Assembly (NCBI RefSeq): GCF_900108555.1
Contig: NZ_FNWV01000010.1
Coordinates: 1 to 64,000, forward strand
Reading direction: 5' to 3'
Length of the DNA stretch: 64,000 nt
DNA from: Ruminococcus flavefaciens
GTDB lineage: Bacteria > Bacillota > Clostridia > Oscillospirales > Ruminococcaceae
Part shown: one piece after another, positions 24,135 through 33,844 of the stretch
How positions within the stretch are numbered: the stretch's first letter is position 1
How the letters are laid out: each line of letters starts with the position of its first letter
Program-made: the position numbers and the translations under genes
The notes under the pieces: model-generated
Databases searched by the model: none
The model's input: the letters and a program-made list of their open reading frames with translations, nothing else
Told to the model about the DNA's origin: nothing

Positions 24135-26180
24135 TTACTTTCCTGTCTTTGGATCAAACTTTCCGAGGAGGTAGAGCTGTATCCTTACAGCGTCGTTATT
24201 AGTAACGCTGCCGTTATTGTTTACAACAGAAGCATTGTTAAGACCAGCCTGTGTGATGTGGTTCTTGTCAGTACCGTTCACACCGTACTTATTCGGGTTA
24301 GCAAGGCTCTGCATGATAAGAACAACGTCCGACATATCAACTTCGCCGTCACCGTTTGAATCTCCCCAAACAGTACCTGTTACCTCAGGAACAGCTGATG
24401 TTGTTGTAGGAAGCTGACCTGATCCTATATCAGTACCCTTAATAGTTGTGATTGTGGTTGAACTTGTAGTTACAGTTGCAGAAGTAGTTGTCTTGCTTGT
24501 TGTAGCAGATGTTGTAGTAGTTGTAGTCTCCTTGCTTGTTGTAGAAGTTTTAGTTGTAGTTGTTGTGGTAGTAGTTGTAGTTGTAGGCTGTGAAGTAGTT
24601 ATTGTTACCTTAGGCTCAACGACTATAGGAGTACCGCCGCCTGCCTTGCCGCCGTCAAGGTTGCTCTTTGCGCCTGATGAATAGAACTGATTGAGTGAAA
24701 GACCGTTGTCACCGAGAGCTGTCTGGTGGTCGAGACCGATATACTTACCAGAATCTGTCTGCCAGAGCGACTTCTCGAACAGGCTGTACTTATTGTTATC
24801 CCAGTTCATGAATGTAGAATCAAGAAGTCCGCCTGTATCGCCTGAGTTAGGATTGATACACCAGAATGTGTGGTTGATATGATTGTTTATCATATAATCA
24901 CGGAGAAGCTCCATCCACTTCTGGTTAGCACCCTTGTCCATATGACCGCCCCACTCACCGATGAGGAGAGGTGCGATATCTTCCTTATTGATGTATGCCC
25001 ATGTGTCATACCAATAATCATCAAGAAGAGTCTCTGTAGTAAAGTTCTTGTTGAACCATGTCTGTGCATAAACTGACGGGCCGTAATCGTGAGGTGAATA
25101 TACTATCTGTGAAGACTCGGGAAGTACAGGAAGCTCCTTTACACCTCTGAGGTTTCCGCCCCACCAAGCACCGTACCATTTTTCTTCACCTGGCTCCGGA
25201 TTAAACTTATCTGCATCGTCCCATGTTATGTTCTTGTCGAACATAGGAGACTGCTCGATACCTTCAACGAGGATAAGAGCGTTCGGATTTACAGCGAGGA
25301 TAGACTTAGCACACTCTTCTGCTGAGTATCTCCAGTTGTTCTTATCTGTAGAGTCGTCCCACTTAGCCATATTTGCAGGGCACTCGGTTCCGTTGTAGCC
25401 GCGCTTACCGTGAGGCTCGTTCTTGAGGTCATAAGCAACGATAGTATCATCATTTGCATACTTCTTAGCGAGCCATGTGATAGAGTCCTTCCAATCGTCC
25501 CAGGTTATCTTAGCCTTTGAGAAGTGACCTGTAGCCATACCATCACAGTCCTCTGCTGTCGGCTCATAGTACCAGAGGTTATAGTTATGACCTGAATTGT
25601 GTGAAGCAGGGCTGTGAACATCAATGAGAGCCTTGATACCATACTTCTTGCACTTCTGCATGATGATATCAAAAATAGCCATTGAATCCTTGAGTGTCTT
25701 ACCGTCAGACTCAACGAATTCCTTGTTGATATTTCCGTACTTACCTGCCGGAGTAATAGTACCGTCCTCGCCTACTTCGTCCTGAGGAGGATTGTAGCTT
25801 GCCTGTACTGAGCTGACAGGAAGCGGTTTACCGTCCATCCATGAAAGCAAGAGCTCTGTGGAAATAGGGAAACGGATAATGTTGATACCGTGATCCGCAA
25901 CGCTCTTGAGGAGATCGTCAACATCTCTTGCATACAGACCATGAGGAACGTTCTCGGTACAGTTAAGACCGAACCAGTTAGCACCTGTGAGCCATACTTC
26001 GTTTCCGTTCATGTCGTAGAGTCGGCTTCCCTTTGCGTGGAGCCAGTCGTCATTGTTGTCATCGGCAGCAATAGCTACACCGATGGTGTCTGGCGCAACT
26101 GCCGGTGCATAGTAAGCAGCACCTGATACAGTCAGCGCAGCTGCGGCAGCAACAGCTGCCAGTGATTTTAAGATCTTCAT
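24135..26180 (-). CDS. Dockerin GH5 endoglucanase-like enzyme (distal copy)
   Basis: A 681-residue secreted cellulosomal glycanase. A signal peptide (VSGAAYYAPAVA, cut near 30-39) is followed by a GH5 barrel (about 45-500). Acid/base Glu is in AYDLKNEPHG and nucleophile Glu in LLIGEWGGH; VYSPHDYGP and TFWCINPNSGDTGG also fit a cellulase-type GH5. A long Thr-rich linker (about 530-600) leads to a type I dockerin, DSNGDGEVDMSDVVLIMQSL plus a second half NDAVRIQLYLLGKF. A second GH5 gene lies 63 bp upstream; the two are clearly paralogs in one transcript. Substrate (cellulose versus mannan or mixed-link glucan) cannot be settled. Confidence 0.9.
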   Translation of the reverse strand: MKILKSLAAVAAAAALTVSGAAYYAPAVAPDTIGVAIAADDNNDDWLHAKGSRLYDMNGNEVWLTGANWFGLNCTENVPHGLYARDVDDLLKSVADHGINIIRFPISTELLLSWMDGKPLPVSSVQASYNPPQDEVGEDGTITPAGKYGNINKEFVESDGKTLKDSMAIFDIIMQKCKKYGIKALIDVHSPASHNSGHNYNLWYYEPTAEDCDGMATGHFSKAKITWDDWKDSITWLAKKYANDDTIVAYDLKNEPHGKRGYNGTECPANMAKWDDSTDKNNWRYSAEECAKSILAVNPNALILVEGIEQSPMFDKNITWDDADKFNPEPGEEKWYGAWWGGNLRGVKELPVLPESSQIVYSPHDYGPSVYAQTWFNKNFTTETLLDDYWYDTWAYINKEDIAPLLIGEWGGHMDKGANQKWMELLRDYMINNHINHTFWCINPNSGDTGGLLDSTFMNWDNNKYSLFEKSLWQTDSGKYIGLDHQTALGDNGLSLNQFYSSGAKSNLDGGKAGGGTPIVVEPKVTITTSQPTTTTTTTTTTTKTSTTSKETTTTTTSATTSKTTTSATVTTSSTTITTIKGTDIGSGQLPTTTSAVPEVTGTVWGDSNGDGEVDMSDVVLIMQSLANPNKYGVNGTDKNHITQAGLNNASVVNNNGSVTNNDAVRIQLYLLGKFDPKTGK

Positions 26181-26243
26181 ATTTTTTTCCCTCTCTGATT
26201 ATATATTTTCCGCACCGCCCGTATCAGCAGCGCGGTATGAAGC

Positions 26244-28052
26244 TTATTTTACAGGAAGCGACTTATACTTGCCAAGGAGATACATCTGTATAGCCTGTGC
26301 ATCGTTGGTAGTTATGCCGTTTCCGTTTCCCTCAACATCGGCATTTGCAGAGCCTTCTTTTGTGAGGTGGTGTTCATCTGTTCCGCTTGTTCCGTACTTA
26401 TTAGGATTAGCAAGTGACTGCATTATGAGAACAGCGTCTGCAAGATCGACCTGACCGTCGCAATTAGCATCTCCGAATAAGCGATTACTGACGTCCACAA
26501 CAGATGTGGTAGTTGTAGTTGTTGCAGCAGATGAAGAAGTAGTAGTTTTGGAAGTAGTTGTAGTGGTCGTCTTTGCAGGATCAGCATCAACTGTCTTGCC
26601 GTCTGATTTCTTTCCACCGTCAAGGTTGCTTCCCTCTGAAGCAGCGTAATTAGCGTAGAAATCGTTCAGTGAGATACCGTCCTTGCCCAGTGCTACCTGA
26701 TGATCGAGACCGATGAACTTCTTTGAAGTCGAGGTCTTCCATATAGCAGGATAGTAATATGTCTCATACTTTTCCGTATCCCAGTTTATAGTTGTCTTTC
26801 CGACCATAGTGCCGTCAGACCCCTGTGTTACGCCGAACTGGATATCCTTCCAGAGTCCGCCCGTATCACCTGAATCGTCATTGAGACACCAGAATGTATG
26901 ATTGATATGATTTTTTATCATATAATCACGGAGAAGTCCGAGCCATTTCTCGTTATCTCCGCCGTCAAGACGTCCGCCCCATTCTCCGATGAGGAGAGGA
27001 TACATATCCTTGTCCACAAGGTATGCCCATGTTTCGTACCAGTAATCATCAAGGAGTGTTTTCTCTGTAAAGTTCTTGTTGAACCATGTCTGGTCACTTA
27101 CTACAGGGCCGTAGTCGTGAGGTGAGTATACTATCTGAGATGTTCCCGAAGCAGGCTTTACAGGATATTTTGCAACACCGCGGAGGTTTCCGCCCCACCA
27201 TGCGCCGTGTCCCTCAAAGCCTTCAACGCCCTCGATAAGAATGAGTGCGTGGGGATTTTTTTCGAGTATAGCGTCAGCACAGTCCTGTGCTGCCTTTTTC
27301 CAGTTATTCGGAGCATTGGAGTCGTCCCATATCGCATCTACAGGAGCTCCGCCGTATTTGCTGTGAGGCTCGTTCTTCAGATCGAAGCCTATAAGTGTAT
27401 CATCGCCCTTGTAGTGGTCTGCGCACCATGCAAGAGTTTCTATCCAGACATCGGTAGTAACTTCAACTTTCTTTCCGTCACGTCCCGTGAAGCTCTTGCC
27501 GTACCAGAGTCCGTAGTTGTGTCCCGAGTTATTGGATTCGGGGCTGTGGATATCAATGAAGCACTTTACGCCGTACTTCTTGCACTTAGCAAGGAGGATA
27601 TCGAAGAGCTCCATGCTGTTTACAACGCTTCCGTCGGACTTGATAAGGTCAACGTTGAACGGATAGCTTGGATCGTTATTAGGATTGATGCTTCCTACAG
27701 GATCGGGATCTCCTACCATCCAGTTGTAGAGCAGCTCCGTGGAAACAGGAAGTCTGAGCACGTTTACACCGTGATCGGCAATATCCTTTACCATGTCGTC
27801 GATATCGCCGCTCCAGAGATAGTGAGGTGAGCACTCGGTACAGTTGAAACCGAACCAGTTTGCGCCCGTGAGCCATACCTCGTTTCCGTTCATGTCGTAG
27901 AGTCGGCTTCCTTTTGCGTGGAGCCAGTCGTCATTGTTTGTGTCAACTGCACAAGCTGTCATCGTTGTCTGACTAAGACAAGGTGCTGCTCCTGTCAAAG
28001 TCATTGCTGCAGCAGAAACTAACGCTGCAACAGAGCGTGTAATTTTTTTCAT
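26244..28052 (-). CDS. Dockerin GH5 endoglucanase-like enzyme (proximal copy)
   Basis: A 602-residue paralog of the next gene, sharing the mature N-terminus (DDWLHAKGSRLYDMNGNEV) nearly exactly. Signal peptide cut near ACAVD; GH5 barrel about 40-480 with FDLKNEPHS (acid/base) and LLIGEWGGR (nucleophile); a shorter Thr/Ser linker; dockerin with DANCDGQVDLADAVLIMQSL. It lacks a roughly 40-residue insert seen in the paralog near the AWWGGNLRGV strand. A consensus promoter lies 55-83 bp upstream. Secreted, acting on beta-glucan chains, probably docked on a cellulosome scaffold. Confidence 0.9.
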   Translation of the reverse strand: MKKITRSVAALVSAAAMTLTGAAPCLSQTTMTACAVDTNNDDWLHAKGSRLYDMNGNEVWLTGANWFGFNCTECSPHYLWSGDIDDMVKDIADHGVNVLRLPVSTELLYNWMVGDPDPVGSINPNNDPSYPFNVDLIKSDGSVVNSMELFDILLAKCKKYGVKCFIDIHSPESNNSGHNYGLWYGKSFTGRDGKKVEVTTDVWIETLAWCADHYKGDDTLIGFDLKNEPHSKYGGAPVDAIWDDSNAPNNWKKAAQDCADAILEKNPHALILIEGVEGFEGHGAWWGGNLRGVAKYPVKPASGTSQIVYSPHDYGPVVSDQTWFNKNFTEKTLLDDYWYETWAYLVDKDMYPLLIGEWGGRLDGGDNEKWLGLLRDYMIKNHINHTFWCLNDDSGDTGGLWKDIQFGVTQGSDGTMVGKTTINWDTEKYETYYYPAIWKTSTSKKFIGLDHQVALGKDGISLNDFYANYAASEGSNLDGGKKSDGKTVDADPAKTTTTTTSKTTTSSSAATTTTTTSVVDVSNRLFGDANCDGQVDLADAVLIMQSLANPNKYGTSGTDEHHLTKEGSANADVEGNGNGITTNDAQAIQMYLLGKYKSLPVK

Positions 28053-28106
28053 TATTTAATTTCCCCTCTCATAGTACACTTTTTCCAGTATACTAATATT
28101 ACCTAT

Positions 28107-28135
28107 ATTGTAGCATTTCAGTACAAAAATGTCAA
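28107..28135 (-). promoter_or_regulatory. Promoter of the GH5 operon
   Basis: On the minus strand TTGACA (28135-28130) and TACAAT (28112-28107) are 17 bp apart. Confidence 0.8.
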
Positions 28136-28204
28136 TAGTTTTGGTTGTATTGAGTGCAGAATACAGGCAAATAATAATGAATTAACGAAAAGACAGGTGA
28201 GCAA

Positions 28205-28255
28205 AAACATTATGCCGCACTCTATACTTTAATAATCGTAAAAGCGCGGCATAAT
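28205..28255 (-). terminator. Terminator after uvrB
   Basis: A perfect 10-bp stem ATTATGCCGC/GCGGCATAAT around a 27-nt loop, followed on the minus strand by GTTTTTGC. It ends the leftward uvrB transcript. Confidence 0.7.
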
Positions 28256-28276
28256 CGGACATAAAATATTGATTTT

Positions 28277-30238
28277 TTAGCTTTCTCTCAGTTCCTGTAT
28301 CTTATCACGGAGATATGCAGCGTGTTCAAACTCAAGCAACTTTGCCGCATTCTTCATTTCCACGGTGAGCTTGTCTATGAGATGCTGCTTCTCGGAAGCC
28401 GACATCTTCTTCTTTTTCGTCTTTTCCTCCACCTTGTTCTTGGAGGTAATTTCCAGAACATCGCGGACTTCCTTGATGATAGTCTTTGGCACTATACCGT
28501 GCTCCTCGTTGAACGCCATTTGCAGTGAGCGGCGGCGTTCGGTCTCGGTTATGGCTCTCTCCATTGAACCTGTTACGGAGTCGGCATACATTATGACCTG
28601 ACCCTTGGCATTTCTTGCTGCTCGTCCTATGGTCTGGATAAGGGAAGTCTCACTTCTCAGGAAGCCCTCCTTGTCCGCATCGAGTATGGCGATAAGGCTT
28701 ACCTCCGGTATATCAAGTCCCTCACGGAGAAGGTTGATACCAACGAGTACGTCGAATACTCCCTCGCGGAGATCCTTGATTATCTCCATACGTTCGATAG
28801 TGTCGATATCATGGTGGAGATAACGGACTTTTACGCCCAGCTTTTCATAGTAAGAAGTCAAGTCCTCTGCCATTTTCTTCGTAAGAGTTGTAACAAGCAC
28901 TCTCTCGTTAAGAGCGACACGCTCATTTATCTCGGACAGCAGGTCGTCCACCTGTCCGTGTGTGGGCTTTACGATTATCTCAGGGTCAACAAGTCCCGTA
29001 GGACGTATCACCTGCTCCACGATAGTATCAGTCTTTTCACGCTCTATCTGTCCGGGAGTCGCACTGACGTATATCGCCTGATGTATATGATCGTTGAACT
29101 CGTCAAAGTTCAGAGGACGGTTATCCATTGCACTGGGCAGACGGAAGCCGTAGTCCACAAGAGTAGTCTTTCTTGCGCGGTCGCCTGCGTACATAGCTCT
29201 TACCTGCGGCAGAGTAACATGGCTCTCGTCAACTATGAGGAGGAAGTCCTCGGGGAAGTGATCCATAAGCGTGAGAGGAGTACTTCCCGCAGGTCTGCCT
29301 GCAAGTACACGGGAGTAGTTCTCGACTCCGCTGCAATAGCCTACTTCACGGAGCATTTCCATATCGTAGTGTGTGCGCTGCTCGATACGCTGAGCCTCTA
29401 TGAGCTTGTTGTTCTGCTGAAAATAGTCGATGCGCTCCGCAAGCTCGCGGTCGATCTCCGTAAGTGCAGCTTCAAGCTTGTCATCGCCTACAACATAGTG
29501 AGAAGCAGGGAAAATAGCCGCATGGGACACAACTGCCTTGACCTCGCCCGTTATCACGTTTATCTCGGAGATACGGTCTATTTCGTCGCCGAAGTACTCA
29601 ACTCTTACAGCCGTATCCGTGGACATTGCAGGAAATATCTCCAGAACATCGCCGCGGACTCTGAACCTGTTACGCTCAAAAGCTATATCGTTTCTCTCGT
29701 AGCGTATCTTCACAAGCTCAGCAATGAGCTGATCGCGGGGCTTTTCAGCTCCCTGACGAATGGAAACGCACATGGAACGGTACTCCTCAGGACTACCGAG
29801 GGAGTATATACACGAAACACTGGCAACGATTATAACGTCACTGCGCTCCGCAAGAGCAGTTGTAGCGGAGTGGCGGAGCTTGTCTATCTCGTCGTTTATG
29901 GAGGAGTCCTTTTCGATGTAGCTGTCCGTGCTTGGCACGTAGGCTTCAGGCTGATAGTAGTCGTAGTAGGAAACGAAGTACTCAACGGCATTTTCGGGGA
30001 AGAACTCGCGGAACTCCGAGCAAAGCTGGGCTGCAAGTATCTTGTTATGGGCAAGTACGAGGGTAGGCTTGTTCACACGGGCGATAACGTTCGCCATAGT
30101 GAAGGTCTTTCCCGAACCCGTAACACCCAGGAGTATCTGCTCCTTTTTGCCAGACTGTATACCGTTTACAAGTTTGTCTATAGCCTGCGGCTGATCGCCT
30201 GCGGGCGCGTAGTTTGAACATAGCTTGAAGTGATCCAT
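28277..30238 (-). CDS. uvrB: Excinuclease ABC subunit UvrB
   Basis: A 653-residue nucleotide-excision repair helicase-like subunit that loads on damaged DNA with UvrA and recruits UvrC. Seen: Walker [11 protein letters not shown] near residue 37, the beta-hairpin region [22 protein letters not shown] (motif II), [10 protein letters not shown] and QTIGRAARN (motif VI), and the C-terminal UVR domain ending [17 protein letters not shown] 30238 is chosen because AGGGGGAACT precedes it and [18 protein letters not shown] is the usual start. uvrA and uvrC are not in the window. Confidence 0.97.
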   Translation of the reverse strand: MDHFKLCSNYAPAGDQPQAIDKLVNGIQSGKKEQILLGVTGSGKTFTMANVIARVNKPTLVLAHNKILAAQLCSEFREFFPENAVEYFVSYYDYYQPEAYVPSTDSYIEKDSSINDEIDKLRHSATTALAERSDVIIVASVSCIYSLGSPEEYRSMCVSIRQGAEKPRDQLIAELVKIRYERNDIAFERNRFRVRGDVLEIFPAMSTDTAVRVEYFGDEIDRISEINVITGEVKAVVSHAAIFPASHYVVGDDKLEAALTEIDRELAERIDYFQQNNKLIEAQRIEQRTHYDMEMLREVGYCSGVENYSRVLAGRPAGSTPLTLMDHFPEDFLLIVDESHVTLPQVRAMYAGDRARKTTLVDYGFRLPSAMDNRPLNFDEFNDHIHQAIYVSATPGQIEREKTDTIVEQVIRPTGLVDPEIIVKPTHGQVDDLLSEINERVALNERVLVTTLTKKMAEDLTSYYEKLGVKVRYLHHDIDTIERMEIIKDLREGVFDVLVGINLLREGLDIPEVSLIAILDADKEGFLRSETSLIQTIGRAARNAKGQVIMYADSVTGSMERAITETERRRSLQMAFNEEHGIVPKTIIKEVRDVLEITSKNKVEEKTKKKKMSASEKQHLIDKLTVEMKNAAKLLEFEHAAYLRDKIQELRES

Positions 30239-30254
30239 AGTTCCCCCTTTGGAA

Positions 30255-30494
30255 GTTGAGAGTTTAGAGTTGAGAGTTGAGAGTGTAGGGGCGCACACTG
30301 TGCGCCCGTGTCTTACATTAAAACAAATTTGGAACGAAATGTAGGGGGCGATGCCAACATCGCCCCGTCAATTTAAAGTTATTGTGTAGGGGCTGCCTTT
30401 GGCAGCCCGAATTTCCTTCAGTGTATCTTGCAGGCGCACACTTCGCCCCCCTACAGGCTAAAGGCTTGCGGAACGCCGAGGGCGGCGTTCCCTA
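30255..30494. repeat. CCCCTACA palindrome cluster (uvrB-carB gap)
   Basis: Five short palindromes follow a GAGAGTTGAGAGT tract: GGGCGCACA/TGTGCGCCC (30289-30307), GGGGCGATG/CATCGCCCC (30344-30365), GGGCTGCC/GGCAGCCC (30389-30408), a degenerate one around 30430-30455, and GGAACGCC/GGCGTTCC (30470-30491). Each has TGTAGGGG or CCCTAC(A) at one edge. The stems differ in sequence yet pair perfectly. No gene is visible here. Confidence 0.75.
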
Positions 30495-30495
30495 C

Positions 30496-33400
30496 TTATA
30501 TTTTCGTAATATCGACCAATTCAACATCGTTGATAGTTCTGCCCGATTCGAGGACCTTTACCAGTGATTTTGCCGTATCTACAGCAGTTAAACTACAGAT
30601 AGAACGCTCAATGGACTTTCTTCTCATCTTAACACTGTCACGCTCGGGAAGTCTGCCCTTTGCGGAAGTGGATATTACATAGTGTATCTTGCCGCTGTCG
30701 AGAAGAGTCTCAACATTCGGAGTTCCGTCCGATATCTTGCGGACAAGGTTCGCAGCTATCATATTCCTGTGGAGCACGCTCTGTGTGCCCGATGTTGCGT
30801 AAAGCTCAAAGCCCATACGCTCGAACTTGTCGGCAATAGGAAGTATCTCCCTCTTGTCGCTGTCACGTACCGAGATAAGAACTCCGCCCTCACGCTTGAG
30901 GTCAAAGCCTGCTGCGATAAGTCCCTTCAAGAGCGCGTCCTCAAGGTTTCTGCCGATACCGAGGCACTCACCTGTTGACTTCATCTCAGGTCCGAGCATT
31001 GTATCAACGTCTGTGAGCTTCTCGAATGAGAATACAGGAACTTTAACTGCAACGTAGTCGCCGGCTGGATAAAGTCCGCTCTCGTAGCCCATATCTTTAA
31101 GCTTTGCACCGAACATTATCTTTGTTGCGATATCGACCATAGGTATACCTGTTACCTTGCTGATGTAAGGAACTGTTCTTGAAGAACGTGGATTTACCTC
31201 GATAACGAATACCTCATGGTTGTAAACAACATACTGTATATTCACAAGACCGATAACGTTGAGCTCCTTGGAGAGAAGTCTTGTGTACTCAACGATTATG
31301 CGCTTGATACGCTCTGAAAGATGCTGTGCAGGATATATCGAGATAGAGTCGCCCGAGTGAACGCCTGCACGCTCGATATGCTCCATGATACCGGGGATAA
31401 GGAAGTCCTCGCCGTCACAGATAGCGTCGACTTCTACCTCAGTACCCATCATATACTTGTCGATAAGTACAGGGTTTTCGATATTATGGCTCATGATGAT
31501 GCCCATATACTCCTTTACATCTGCATCGGAGTGAGCGATTATCATGTTCTGACCGCCGAGAACGTAGGAAGGACGGAGAAGAACAGGATAGCCGAGGTCA
31601 TTGGCTGCCACAAGAGCTTCCTCTGTGTTCATTACAGTATGTCCCGCAGGTCTCGGTATACCGCACTTTTCAAGGACTTCGTCGAAACGCTCTCTGTCCT
31701 CTGCTGCATCTATCATATCAGCAGAAGTACCCAGGATACGAACGCCCATATCCGACAGGTAACGTGTGAGCTTGATAGCTGTCTGTCCGCCGAACTGAAC
31801 AACAACGCCATAGGGCTGCTCAGTCTCGATAATGGACTGAACGTCCTCCTTTGTCAGCGGATCGAAGTAAAGACGGTCGCCTGTATCGAAGTCGGTTGAA
31901 ACTGTCTCAGGGTTGTTGTTGCATATTACAGCCTCGTAGCCGAGTTCTTTGAGAGTCCATACGCAGTGTACCGAGCAGTAGTCGAACTCGATACCCTGTC
32001 CGATACGGATAGGGCCTGAACCGAATACGATGACCTTCTTCTTGCCCTTGTCTGTGCGCTCGATGAACTGCTTCGCCTCGTTCTCCTCGTCAAATGTTGA
32101 GTAGAAGTAAGGAGTCTCAGCCTTGAACTCGCCTGCGCATGTATCGACCATTTTGTATACGGCACTCTTGTGCTTGGGGCACTTCTGTCCCGAAATACGC
32201 TCGATAGTGCTGTCAAGGTAGCCGTACTGCTTTGCGATATCGTACTTTTCCTCTGTGAGCTCACCCTCTGCGAGCCATTTTTCCAGCTCAACAAGATTCA
32301 GGAGCTTGTACAGGAACCAGTTGTCTATCATGGTTATCTCGTGTATCTCTTCGGGAGTTATTCCGCGCTTGAGAGCTTCAAATACGCAGAATGAACGCTC
32401 ATCGTCGATAACGTGGAGCTTCTCGCGTATCTCCTCAGTTGAGAGCTTTGCAAGCTTTTTCAGGTTCATAGTGTCAAGACCGAGCTCGATAGAGCGGACT
32501 GCCTTCATCATAGCCTGCTCGAAGCTTGTACCGATAGCCATTACCTCGCCTGTAGCCTTCATCTGTGTGCCGAGGGTACGCTTTGCATATACGAATTTAT
32601 CGAAAGCCCACTTAGGGAACTTGATTACTACATAGTCCAGTGCAGGCTCGAAGCAAGCGTAGGTCTTGCCTGTTACCTGATTGATTATCTCGTCAAGAGT
32701 ATATCCGATAGCTATCTTTGCAGCAGTCTTTGCTATCGGATATCCCGTAGCCTTTGAAGCAAGTGCGGAAGAACGCGAAACTCTTGGGTTTACCTCGATA
32801 ACAGCATACTTGAAGCTTGTTGGGTGAAGTGCGAACTGGCAGTTACAGCCGCCCTCGACTTTGAGCTCCTTGATGATATTGATAGCAGCTGTACGGAGCA
32901 TCTGGTACTCTCTGTCGGTGAGAGTCACAGCAGGTGCGATAACGATACTGTCGCCTGTGTGAACGCCTACAGGGTCGAAGTTCTCCATTGAGCAGACTGT
33001 GATAACGTTGCCCTTTGCGTCACGGATTACCTCAAATTCTATTTCTTTCCAGCCGCTGATGCACTTCTCAACAAGTATCTGTGTGATAGGTGAAAGGCGA
33101 AGTCCGTTTGTAGCGATGTCGCGGAGCTCCTCTTCATTCTGTGCTATACCGCCGCCTGTACCGCCGAGTGTGAAAGCAGGGCGGACGATAACGGGATAGT
33201 GTATCACCTGTGCGAAGTCAACTGCGTCCTCAACGGTCTCAACGACCTTTGAAGGTATAACAGGCTCGCCTATCTTTTCCATAGTGTCCTTGAAAGCCTG
33301 TCTGTCCTCTGCCTTGTGGATAGTCTCGGGGTCTGCGCCGAGGAGCTTTACATTGTGGCTCTCAAGGAAGCCCTCCTCTGCAAGCTGCATAGACAGTGTA

Positions 33401-33687
33401 AGACCTGTCTGACCGCCCAGTGTGGAGAGAAGGCTGTCTGGCTTTTCGATCTCGATTATTCTCTTTACAACGTCAAGTGTGAGGGGTTCGATATATACCT
33501 TGTCTGCCATAGCCTTATCGGTCATAATGGTAGCAGGGTTTGAGTTAACGAGGACTACTTCAAGTCCTTCTTGTTTAAGTGCGCGGCAAGCCTGTGTGCC
33601 TGCGTAGTCAAATTCGGCAGCCTGTCCGATAACGATAGGACCTGAGCCGATAACAAGTACCTTTTTTATATCACTTCTGAGTGGCAT
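30496..33687 (-). CDS. carB: Carbamoyl-phosphate synthase large subunit
   Basis: A 1063-residue synthetase making carbamoyl phosphate from glutamine-derived ammonia, bicarbonate and two ATP. Two homologous ATP-grasp halves are visible, starting VLVIGSGPIVIGQAAEFDY near the N-terminus and VIVFGSGPIRIGQGIEFDY near residue 555, each with an EVNPR(V/S)SRS-like metal site. The C-terminal allosteric domain (SVRDSDKREILPIADK onward) has the usual length. ATG 33687 follows GAGGTAAAAAAG. It is the last gene of the pyr operon, separated from carA by a repeat element. A CarB in the pyr operon fits pyrimidine supply. Confidence 0.96.
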   Translation of the reverse strand: MPLRSDIKKVLVIGSGPIVIGQAAEFDYAGTQACRALKQEGLEVVLVNSNPATIMTDKAMADKVYIEPLTLDVVKRIIEIEKPDSLLSTLGGQTGLTLSMQLAEEGFLESHNVKLLGADPETIHKAEDRQAFKDTMEKIGEPVIPSKVVETVEDAVDFAQVIHYPVIVRPAFTLGGTGGGIAQNEEELRDIATNGLRLSPITQILVEKCISGWKEIEFEVIRDAKGNVITVCSMENFDPVGVHTGDSIVIAPAVTLTDREYQMLRTAAINIIKELKVEGGCNCQFALHPTSFKYAVIEVNPRVSRSSALASKATGYPIAKTAAKIAIGYTLDEIINQVTGKTYACFEPALDYVVIKFPKWAFDKFVYAKRTLGTQMKATGEVMAIGTSFEQAMMKAVRSIELGLDTMNLKKLAKLSTEEIREKLHVIDDERSFCVFEALKRGITPEEIHEITMIDNWFLYKLLNLVELEKWLAEGELTEEKYDIAKQYGYLDSTIERISGQKCPKHKSAVYKMVDTCAGEFKAETPYFYSTFDEENEAKQFIERTDKGKKKVIVFGSGPIRIGQGIEFDYCSVHCVWTLKELGYEAVICNNNPETVSTDFDTGDRLYFDPLTKEDVQSIIETEQPYGVVVQFGGQTAIKLTRYLSDMGVRILGTSADMIDAAEDRERFDEVLEKCGIPRPAGHTVMNTEEALVAANDLGYPVLLRPSYVLGGQNMIIAHSDADVKEYMGIIMSHNIENPVLIDKYMMGTEVEVDAICDGEDFLIPGIMEHIERAGVHSGDSISIYPAQHLSERIKRIIVEYTRLLSKELNVIGLVNIQYVVYNHEVFVIEVNPRSSRTVPYISKVTGIPMVDIATKIMFGAKLKDMGYESGLYPAGDYVAVKVPVFSFEKLTDVDTMLGPEMKSTGECLGIGRNLEDALLKGLIAAGFDLKREGGVLISVRDSDKREILPIADKFERMGFELYATSGTQSVLHRNMIAANLVRKISDGTPNVETLLDSGKIHYVISTSAKGRLPERDSVKMRRKSIERSICSLTAVDTAKSLVKVLESGRTINDVELVDITKI

Positions 33688-33739
33688 CTTTTTTACCTCC
33701 GTTTTTCATCAACAATCAAGATGTTTAATTCGGAATTCG

Positions 33740-33843
33740 TAATTAGGAATTATGAATTTATGGTGTCGGCTTTGCCGACTGATTTGAATAATGTGAGCGT
33801 AAGCGAACACATTAATTCCTAATTCTGCATTCCGAATTCCTAA
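33740..33843. repeat. Intergenic repeat, GGTGTCG type, copy 2
   Basis: AATTCGGAATTCGTAATTAG-like tracts flank a hairpin GTCGGCTTTGCCGAC and a second hairpin AATGTG-N10-CACATT. The arrangement matches 11990-12090, but the stem bases differ and remain complementary. It lies within the pyr operon between carA and carB. Confidence 0.55.
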
Positions 33844-33844
33844 T

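Noticed and set aside
28811-30217. 468-codon antisense frame inside uvrB
   Set aside because: uvrB is certain; the antisense product has no domain and shadow-like composition.
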